From: Vicinamibacteria bacterium
GTDB lineage: Bacteria > Acidobacteriota > Vicinamibacteria > Fen-336 > JAGNNV01
Assembly: GCA_019694155.1 (NCBI GenBank)
Contig: JAIBCN010000207.1
Location: 1-37,247 of the forward strand
Length of the DNA stretch: 37,247 bases
Direction of reading: 5' to 3'
Below the pieces are notes generated by a model. It saw only the letters and a list, made by a program, of their open reading frames with translations. It was not told the DNA's origin and ran no database searches. Shown here piece after piece: positions 17,196-23,537 of the stretch; positions within the stretch are counted from its first letter, which is position 1; the number at the start of each line of letters is the position of its first letter. Position numbers and translations under genes: made by a program.

Positions 17196-18406
17196 AGCGC
17201 GAGGAGCGGATCCCCTTCTGGCTGACCGCCGCCTGCGTCGTGGTCGGAGTGCCCATCACTCTGGCGGTTGGCGTGTGGGAATACGTCAGCGCCACCGCGA
17301 CGCCGATTCATCCGAATCCGGCGAATGTGCGGGCGGCCGCCGCAGCACCGCTGTCCGCCAAATGGGCCGAAGCGGCGGCGAAGGCCGAGCAGGTGGCCCG
17401 GGCCGGAATCGTTCAGCAGAACCTGCCGGGCCTCTCCGTCGCCGTCGGCATCGGCTCCGATGTCGTGTGGGCGGAAGGCTTCGGCTACTCGAATCTCGAA
17501 TACGGCATGGATGTCAAACCCACGACGAGGTTCAGGCTGGGCACCGCGTCCATCGCCCTGACCTCGGCGGGAGCCGGACTCCTGATCGAACAGGGTCGCC
17601 TCAGACTCGACGAGAAGATCCAGACCTACGTCCCCGAGTTTCCCGAGAAGAAGTGGCCGGTGACCCTGCGCGCGCTGATGGCGCACACGGCCGGCATCAG
17701 GAACGACGGCGGCGACGAAGGGCCGCTGTTTTCGGTGCGGTGCGAACGTCCGGTCGACGCCCTGCCGCACTTCCAGGATTTCGACCTGCGATTCGAGCCC
17801 GAGACCAGATACCGGTACTCGAGCTATGGCTGGATTCTCGTGAGCGCCGCCGTCGAAGCCGCCGCGAAGGAGCCCTTTCTATCGTTCATGAAGAACAAGG
17901 TGTTCGAGCCCCTGGGCATGAATGACACGCTCGCGGACTCGGGAGCGGAGGTGCCGGAGAACGGACAGGCCAACTCCTACTTCCCGCGCTATGGCGCCGA
18001 TCCCAAGTACGGTCCCGACCCCATGCGCCAGATCGACCTGTCGTGCTACTCGGGCGCGAGCATTTTCGTTTCGACGCCCACAGACCTCGTGAGGTTCGGC
18101 CTGGCCATAAACGCGGGCAGGCTCCTCAAGCCCTCCACGGTCGACATCCTGCAGGCGAATCACCGTGTGGCCTCAGGGCGCGAGACGGGCTACGGCCTTG
18201 GCTGGGAGGTGGAGACCGTCGATTTCCCGGGCGGAAGGACGAAGATGGTCGGCCACGGTGGAGAACTGCTGGGTGGCATGGCGGTCTCCTTGACGATGCT
18301 CCGCGAGACCGGGATCGTGGTCGCGGTCATGTCCAACACCTCCTATGCCGACACCGCCGCTCTGGCCGTGAAGATCGCCGAAGCCTTCGCAGCAGGAGGC
18401 CGATGA
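17192..18406 (+). CDS. Membrane-anchored beta-lactamase-fold protein lacking the SxxK motif
   Basis: 404 residues. An N-terminal membrane anchor (about 9-31, LTAACVVVGVPITLAVGVW) precedes a class C / LACTB-like serine hydrolase fold (LPGLSVAVGIGSDVVWAEGF ... IQTYVPEFPEKKWPVTLR ... LMAHTAGIRNDGG). The nucleophile region, normally GSVSK, reads GTASIALTS: the Ser aligns with Thr and the Lys with Ile, so the canonical SxxK is missing. The second motif is present as YSS and the third as GHGGELLGG. The protein may be a pseudoenzyme, a binding or sensing protein, or a subfamily with altered chemistry. The start ATG lies 26 bases after a TATAAT box within a perfect palindrome and overlaps a seven-codon ORF. 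A TetR gene follows. Confidence 0.85.
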   Translation: MKREERIPFWLTAACVVVGVPITLAVGVWEYVSATATPIHPNPANVRAAAAAPLSAKWAEAAAKAEQVARAGIVQQNLPGLSVAVGIGSDVVWAEGFGYSNLEYGMDVKPTTRFRLGTASIALTSAGAGLLIEQGRLRLDEKIQTYVPEFPEKKWPVTLRALMAHTAGIRNDGGDEGPLFSVRCERPVDALPHFQDFDLRFEPETRYRYSSYGWILVSAAVEAAAKEPFLSFMKNKVFEPLGMNDTLADSGAEVPENGQANSYFPRYGADPKYGPDPMRQIDLSCYSGASIFVSTPTDLVRFGLAINAGRLLKPSTVDILQANHRVASGRETGYGLGWEVETVDFPGGRTKMVGHGGELLGGMAVSLTMLRETGIVVAVMSNTSYADTAALAVKIAEAFAAGGR

Positions 18407-18415
18407 GGACCGGAA

Positions 18416-18443
18416 CATAACTGGAAAACAATTTCCAGTTATG
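18416..18443. promoter_or_regulatory. Perfect 28-base palindrome, likely TetR operator
   Basis: CATAACTGGAAA (18416-18427) and TTTCCAGTTATG (18432-18443) are exact reverse complements separated by ACAA. The palindrome ends 10 bases before the ATG of the TetR-family gene at 18454, the position expected for autoregulation. TATGAT (18440-18445) inside the right arm could be a -10 box. It differs in sequence from the palindrome at 17139-17165, so the two are probably bound by different proteins. Confidence 0.85.
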
Positions 18444-18453
18444 ATCCCGGGCC

Positions 18454-19095
18454 ATGGGACTCAGGCGCCCGCCTCTCCAGGCCCGAAGCGAGGAGACACT
18501 CGACCGCATCCTGCGGGCGACGGAGGCGCTTCTCGACCGCAAGGCGTTCGAGGACATCGGCATTTCCGAGATCCTCGAACGCAGCGGGGTCAGCGCGAGC
18601 TCCTTTTACGCGCGGTTCAAGAGCCGGGATGATCTCCTGCCCTGGGTCTACGCCCGTTACTCCGACAGCGAGAGACGCCTCGCCGCCAGCCGGTTCGACC
18701 CCGGACGGCTCGCGCACCTGGATTTCGCCGGGACGATCCGGCTTCTGACCAGGGAGGCCGTCCTGACGTACCGGGCCCGGCGGGGTCTCCTGAGGACGGT
18801 GGCCCTCCTGGCCCGTTCGCGGCCGTCCGCGGTTTCTCGAGGTGCGCTTCGCGAGCGGGCGGAGCAGTACGCCGAAGCGGCCGGCCTGCTGCTCCGCTTT
18901 CGCGCGGAAATCCTCCATCCCGACCCTGAACTCGCGGTGACGACGGGAATCCTCATGATCCTCTCGCTCTGCCGCGAGAAGGTGCTTTTTGGCGACGCCC
19001 CGCATCCCCGCTCCGTTGACATCGACGACGACGCGCTCAGCCTCGAGGCCGCGCGCGCCCTCCACGCCTATCTCACAACCTGCCCGAGGTTCTGA
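18454..19095 (+). CDS. TetR-family transcriptional regulator
   Basis: 213 residues, ATG at 18454; no clear Shine-Dalgarno, perhaps because the transcript leader is very short. Residues about 12-60 form the TetR helix-turn-helix domain: ILRATEALLDRKAFEDIGIS, then EILERSGVSASSFYARFKSRDDLL in the usual recognition-helix position. The C-terminal ligand-binding part is all helical and not recognisable to a ligand class. The perfect palindrome at 18416-18443 is the probable operator. The next gene, an S33 hydrolase, starts four bases after the stop and is likely co-transcribed and co-repressed. Confidence 0.92.
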   Translation: MGLRRPPLQARSEETLDRILRATEALLDRKAFEDIGISEILERSGVSASSFYARFKSRDDLLPWVYARYSDSERRLAASRFDPGRLAHLDFAGTIRLLTREAVLTYRARRGLLRTVALLARSRPSAVSRGALRERAEQYAEAAGLLLRFRAEILHPDPELAVTTGILMILSLCREKVLFGDAPHPRSVDIDDDALSLEAARALHAYLTTCPRF

Positions 19096-19099
19096 CCCT

Positions 19100-20548
19100 A
19101 TGGTTCCAGCATCGACGTTCCTGCTCGTCGCCGCCCTGGAGGCCGGCGTCCCAGCCTTTCGCCCCTACACCTACATGGCGCAGGGTCCGGACAAGACCCG
19201 CATCGCGGTGGACGGGGAGAGCCTGGTGCTTCCGGTCCCGGAACGGCGCGGGGGCCCCGGCGGAACCATAGAACTCTTCGTGATGCGCCTGAAGGCAACA
19301 ACTCCCAAGCCGGGCGCCCCGATCCTGTACCTGCACGGCGGCCCCGGCGGAGCCGCCCTCGAGCACCTGGATCAGCCGGACTTTCGCGCGCTGTTCTCGG
19401 AACTCCGGGCTGAGGCCGATGTGATCCTGCTCGACCAGCGAGGATGCGGAGCCTCAAAGCCCTCCCTCGTCCCCGAGCGTCAGGACCGTCTGCGCGAGAA
19501 CACCCTCGAATCGCGAGCCTCGTTCCTCGACCATCTTCTGGGCGTTGCCTCGCGCGTCCGGGGGAGACTCGAAAAGGAGGGCCACGACCCGCGAAACTTC
19601 GACATCGTTCAGAGCGCCGAGGACATCGAGTCCGTTCGCCTCGCACTGGGGGCCTCCAGGCTGACCCTGCTCGCTCACAGCTATGGCACGCAACTCGCCC
19701 AGGAATACGCTCGCCGTCACCCCGACTCGGTCTCCCGCCTCGTGCTGATCTCGTCGCGCGGCATGGACACCTCGATGAAGCTGCCCAGCCAGTCAGAGGC
19801 CTTCCTGAATCATGTCGCCGAGCGAGCCCGCGCCGACGCTACCGTGGGAGCCCAGTTCCCCGATCTGCTGGCGACCCTCGACCGGGTCCTCAGAAAGGCC
19901 GACTCCGCGCCGATCGAGGTGCCTGTCGACGACAACACGACGAAGACGGTATCGACCTACCGCGTCGGCGGCTTCGCGCTTCGGTTCATCATCGCGAAGT
20001 TCTACCTGCACGACCCCGACTCCACCCGCTACCTTCCGAAGATGCTCGACGAGATCGACAAGGGCCGCCGGCCATGGAGCCTCACCTTCAATCTGCTGCA
20101 GATGATGCATGCGCCGGTTTCGCTCGTCTGGTTCACGACCGATGCGGCCTCCGGCGCGAGCGCGGCCCGAGGGGAAACGATCGCCCGTGAGGCCGTGGCG
20201 GCCCGCCTCGGAGGCGCCATGAACTTCCCATTTCCGGAGATCAACCGGGCATTCGGAATGAAGGACCTGGGAGACGCCTTTCGGAAGGATGTCGTCACCG
20301 CCCAGCCCACGCTCTTCGTGGTGGGCACGGAAGACGGCATCACTCCCTTGGCACAGACGGAGGCGATCCGGCGGGGCTTCAGCCGATCCCTCTTGCTGCG
20401 GGTCGAAAACGCCGGACACAACAGCGTGATCCGCCCCCCCGAGGTTGCGCGGGCGATCCGTGCGTTTCTCTCCGATCAGCAGGTTCCCGCCACGGCCCGC
20501 CTCGAACCGGTCGGCTTCGTTCCCCTGATAACGCCGGCCGCCAGATAG
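19100..20548 (+). CDS. Alpha/beta-hydrolase, S33 (TAP/proline iminopeptidase-like), probably exported
   Basis: 482 residues from ATG 19100, four bases after the TetR stop; GAGG lies about 11 bases upstream. A short hydrophobic N-terminus (MVPASTFLLVAALEAGVPA) may be a signal peptide. Core motifs: LHGGPGGAAL, LLDQRGCGAS, nucleophile elbow AHSYGTQ (Ser194), acid Asp412 (GTEDGITP) and His440 (NAGHNSV). A cap domain of about 200 residues lies between elbow and acid, as in tripeptidyl aminopeptidase-type S33 enzymes. Expected to trim peptides or amides; substrate unknown. Likely controlled with the TetR gene by the 18416-18443 operator. Confidence 0.88.
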   Translation: MVPASTFLLVAALEAGVPAFRPYTYMAQGPDKTRIAVDGESLVLPVPERRGGPGGTIELFVMRLKATTPKPGAPILYLHGGPGGAALEHLDQPDFRALFSELRAEADVILLDQRGCGASKPSLVPERQDRLRENTLESRASFLDHLLGVASRVRGRLEKEGHDPRNFDIVQSAEDIESVRLALGASRLTLLAHSYGTQLAQEYARRHPDSVSRLVLISSRGMDTSMKLPSQSEAFLNHVAERARADATVGAQFPDLLATLDRVLRKADSAPIEVPVDDNTTKTVSTYRVGGFALRFIIAKFYLHDPDSTRYLPKMLDEIDKGRRPWSLTFNLLQMMHAPVSLVWFTTDAASGASAARGETIAREAVAARLGGAMNFPFPEINRAFGMKDLGDAFRKDVVTAQPTLFVVGTEDGITPLAQTEAIRRGFSRSLLLRVENAGHNSVIRPPEVARAIRAFLSDQQVPATARLEPVGFVPLITPAAR

Positions 20549-20612
20549 GCCGGGGCAGGCGTCGACCATGCGGAACGCGGGATGCCCTGAGATAAACTCC
20601 GCGCACTCCAAC

Positions 20613-21176
20613 ATGTCCACGCAGGTCAAGGGCGCGGTGCTGCTCTCGCGCAAAGAATTTGTTCGTGAAGAATATGGCGATGACGCCTGGCAGAAGGTGC
20701 TGGGCGGCGTCACCGCGGCAAACCGGGGCCAGCTCGAAGGCGTGTTCCTGAGTTCGCGGTGGTACCCGTTCGAGATCAACGCCGACCTCGATCGCGCGAT
20801 CGTCGAGGTGCTGGGCCGTGGGGATCGGAACATCCTCAAGAAGATCGGCGCGCGACCCGCCCGCACGAACCTCGCCGGGCCGCATCAGGCCTTTCTCAAG
20901 AAGGGCAATCCGCAGGCCTTCATGGCGGGAACCGACCGCATTTATCGCTTCTACTACGATGAGGGGCACCGCGAGTACGCGCCCACGGGACCCACGTCCG
21001 GCGTCATCACAACCTACGACGCGGCTACCTTTTCGGAGAACGACTGCCTGACCGTCATCGGGTGGTACGAGGAAGCGTTGCGGATGTGCGGCGCCTCCAG
21101 CGTGCAGATCGCCGAGGAGACATGTCGGGCGCGCGGCGGCGCCCACTGCCGCTACTCGGTCAGCTGGACCGCCTGA
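20613..21176 (+). CDS. V4R / TIGR02265-like (DUF2378) protein
   Basis: 187 residues. I start at ATG 20613 (MSTQVKGAVLLSRKEF), where homologous-looking sequence begins; the frame is open 15 codons further upstream. The C-terminal pattern MCGASSVQIAEETCRARGGA, then HCRYSVSW is the conserved end of V4R/heme-NO-binding-like small-molecule domains (a Gly, a Cys, then R-G-x-x-x-C). The overall length and N-terminus resemble the TIGR02265 family described from myxobacteria, of unknown function. Such proteins may sense ligands. No membrane segment. It converges with the dipeptidase gene, 10 bases away. Confidence 0.65.
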   Translation: MSTQVKGAVLLSRKEFVREEYGDDAWQKVLGGVTAANRGQLEGVFLSSRWYPFEINADLDRAIVEVLGRGDRNILKKIGARPARTNLAGPHQAFLKKGNPQAFMAGTDRIYRFYYDEGHREYAPTGPTSGVITTYDAATFSENDCLTVIGWYEEALRMCGASSVQIAEETCRARGGAHCRYSVSWTA

Positions 21177-21186
21177 CCGTCGTCGC

Positions 21187-21912
21187 TCACCGCTCTTCCT
21201 GAGCGGCCGGTTCGAGGAAGTCCTCGAGGGCCGCTCCCGGCAGGAACTCGAGAGGCTCCAGGCCCCGTCTGAAGACGCGCGCGCCCGCGATCCCCCTGAG
21301 GCTCACGGAAGGTCCTTCCACCCTCACGATCGCTCCCTCACGAAGGCCCGCCACCGGAGCATGGTTCTCCTCGTGGAACTCACGGATCCTGGCCTCGCGG
21401 GTCTCGCCCATGTGGGTGGAGTCCGGAGCGGGGTCGAGGTAGTGCGGGTTGATCTGGAACCGGATCAGACCGAGGGCGTCAAGAGAAGGGGGCTGGACGA
21501 TGGGCATGTCGTTCGTGGTGCGGATGGTCGGGCAGGCGAGGTTGGATCCGGCGCTGGCGCCCGCGTAGACCATGCCGTCTTTCACACGCCGCTGGATGAG
21601 GGGCAGGACACCCAGGTCGTCGAGGGCCTTCAGAAGGCGGAACGTATTGCCGCCACCGCAGAAGATCGCATCGGCCCGCTCGATGGCCTGGCGGGGATCG
21701 GGGCTCTCGTGGAGCGAGTCGAGACCGTAGCCCATTTCCTCGAAGGCGGCGCGGGCCTTGGCCGCGTAGGCGTCGCGGTCCTTGAGGGCGTGGGGGATGA
21801 AGAGAACCCGGGCGGCGCGCCCGAACGCATCGCCCAACTCGGAATAGGCGTGCTCGAGATACCGGGTCCCGAAGACCGTGGATGTACTGATGAGAACCAG
21901 TCTCCGAGACAT
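21187..21912 (-). CDS. pepE: Peptidase E (alpha-aspartyl dipeptidase, S51)
   Basis: 241 residues, starting at ATG 21910-21912 (MSRRLVLISTS). With this start the catalytic residues fall at Ser120 (GASAGSN), Asp135 (TTNDMPI) and His157 (INPHYLDP), the same numbers as the E. coli enzyme, which supports it over an in-frame GTG seven codons earlier. CGGGNTFRLL (85-94) is the family's glycine-rich loop. PepE is a cytosolic serine peptidase that splits Asp-Xaa dipeptides. It lies 48 bases after the trypsin-like gene in the same direction and may be the last gene of the CHAT operon. Confidence 0.93.
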   Translation of the reverse strand: MSRRLVLISTSTVFGTRYLEHAYSELGDAFGRAARVLFIPHALKDRDAYAAKARAAFEEMGYGLDSLHESPDPRQAIERADAIFCGGGNTFRLLKALDDLGVLPLIQRRVKDGMVYAGASAGSNLACPTIRTTNDMPIVQPPSLDALGLIRFQINPHYLDPAPDSTHMGETREARIREFHEENHAPVAGLREGAIVRVEGPSVSLRGIAGARVFRRGLEPLEFLPGAALEDFLEPAAQEER

Positions 21913-21960
21913 GCCGTTCGAAGAATACGGCACGTCGCACGCGATTGGCTCCGAACGCCC

Positions 21961-22797
21961 CTATTGGAAATCCGCGGAAATGTGGGGGAACTTCATCGGG
22001 TTGCCATCCGCGCCCGCGACGCGGAGGAAGTCCCCAAGGTCCCGGGAGTCTGGCAGCGGTTGTTGCGAGTAGAGGGGTGTGACGGCGGCGAGGCCGCACG
22101 CTCCACCGGAGTAGACGCCCCAGGCCTGCCAAAGTTCATCGGAGCTGCGCGCCATTACCAGACTCCCGCTGTTGCCGCCTTCCGGGCACTTCCCAAGGAT
22201 TTGTACCAGACAATGGCTGTTCCCGAATTGACGCTTCAGCTCGTCCAGCGTGCCACCGCATGGAGCTCTGCCGGGACTCTGTGGGCACCCGGGTTGCGTG
22301 GTCTGTTCCCTCACCCGCCTTCCAGACGGCGCGTGGCGGGTCCAGATGAGCTCCTCGGCGTTGGCGTAACCCCCGATGGCGAACTCCACGCCGTTCGGCA
22401 TGGTCACCGGAAGAGCATGGCTGACCAGCGACGCGCCCAGGCCACCCTGCAGGCGGAGGAACTCCACGTCGCAATCGGGATCGGGATGCGGAATGATCCA
22501 CGGGTCGTCAGGTGTCCCCTCGTAGTCGACCGATCCGATGCGGTCACCCTTGTGCTTCGTCGTGACAACGTACCTCGCCCCGGCCCAACTCATCGCGTAT
22601 CCGGTCCATGGCTCCTTGTCCTGCGGAAGGCATCGCAGGGCCACAATCGAGGGCGCGCGAGGCGGCGCCTCCGCAGTACGCCCATCGCCGCACCAGCCGA
22701 GGGCGCGAGGCGACTTGCCGGGGGAGCGGGGAAGCGACATCACAAACGCCGTGTTGCCGGGAGACCCGGCGATGAGCAGCTGGTGAGTGCCGCTCAT
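21961..22797 (-). CDS. Trypsin-like serine protease-fold protein
   Basis: 278 residues, ATG at 22795-22797 overlapping the upstream stop (ATGA). I read a chymotrypsin-like layout: RYVVTTKHKG around His82 (compare WVLTAAHC), CDVEFLRL around Asp110 (compare DIALLKL), and EGGNSGSLVM around Ser210, followed by AWGVYSGG, the strand that in trypsins reads GI.S.G. GNSGS is also the form found in V8/S1B proteases. Eight or more Cys are present. No signal peptide is visible, unlike most bacterial trypsins. The assignment rests on motif spacing by eye. Third gene of the operon with the CHAT protease (23538-26537), so it could be processed by, or process, that protein. Confidence 0.6.
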   Translation of the reverse strand: MSGTHQLLIAGSPGNTAFVMSLPRSPGKSPRALGWCGDGRTAEAPPRAPSIVALRCLPQDKEPWTGYAMSWAGARYVVTTKHKGDRIGSVDYEGTPDDPWIIPHPDPDCDVEFLRLQGGLGASLVSHALPVTMPNGVEFAIGGYANAEELIWTRHAPSGRRVREQTTQPGCPQSPGRAPCGGTLDELKRQFGNSHCLVQILGKCPEGGNSGSLVMARSSDELWQAWGVYSGGACGLAAVTPLYSQQPLPDSRDLGDFLRVAGADGNPMKFPHISADFQ

Positions 22798-23513
22798 CGA
22801 ATCCTCTTGAGCAGGCAGATGTCGGTTCCAGGGTGGTGAGCGCCGCCATCCGCGACGTTGAGAGGCTTGAACTTGGCCAGAGGCAGAAGGCGAGCGGCGT
22901 CGTCGAAATCCGCCTCGTCGGGTTCGTTGGCTCCGGTCCAGCCGCAAAGCGCGTTGAGCTGGCACACCGCGCCCGCGGCGATGGTCATTCGTACCTCGCC
23001 GCCCGTGCCGCTTCGCACCACCAGTTCGGCCCCATCCGGGATGGTGATGACCGCTTCCTTCGCCGGCTGAAAGGCCACGCCCCCACTCGTCTGAAACTGG
23101 TGTTTGGAAAGCCGGCCCGGTGTCACGCTGCCGGCGCCGACGACGCAGACGGCGGCGACGCCCGTGCGGCTGCTCACATTCTTGTCCAGCATGGCCGTTA
23201 CCGCGGAGGGCACGGGGGGCGTGCTAACGAAGTCCTCCACGCTGATGATCCCCGTCAGGTCCAGAACGGTCACGCCTCCCGACCCGCAGGTCAGGTGACA
23301 CCCCTCGAGGTCAAGAGCCACGAGCTCGGTGCCATCGCTCTGGCGGAAGATGCATTCTTCCCGAAACCAGGCCTGGCGCACCGTGATGGCCTCTCGGGGA
23401 GCGGTCAGGCAGGCCCGATGGCGGCCCCCCATGATGAGAAACTCGACCGTATTCGGGGTCGACGGTTTCGGATTCACGATGATTCCGCCGGAAGCGACGA
23501 TCTGGAAGGGCAT
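22794..23513 (-). CDS. Beta-rich protein of unknown function in CHAT operon
   Basis: 239 residues, ATG at 23511-23513 with an ideal AAGGAG six bases upstream. It lies 24 bases after the CHAT gene stop and overlaps the next gene by four bases, so it is firmly in the operon. The sequence is dominated by short beta-strand patterns (TVEFLIMGG, ELVALDLEG, GGVTVLDLTG, AVITIPDGAELVV, EVRMTIAAGAV) with several cysteines. No signal peptide, no membrane span, no recognisable family. It could be a binding partner or substrate of the two flanking proteases. Confidence 0.8.
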   Translation of the reverse strand: MPFQIVASGGIIVNPKPSTPNTVEFLIMGGRHRACLTAPREAITVRQAWFREECIFRQSDGTELVALDLEGCHLTCGSGGVTVLDLTGIISVEDFVSTPPVPSAVTAMLDKNVSSRTGVAAVCVVGAGSVTPGRLSKHQFQTSGGVAFQPAKEAVITIPDGAELVVRSGTGGEVRMTIAAGAVCQLNALCGWTGANEPDEADFDDAARLLPLAKFKPLNVADGGAHHPGTDICLLKRIR

Positions 23514-23537
23514 GATCTCTCCTTGGTTTGGGTTCTG

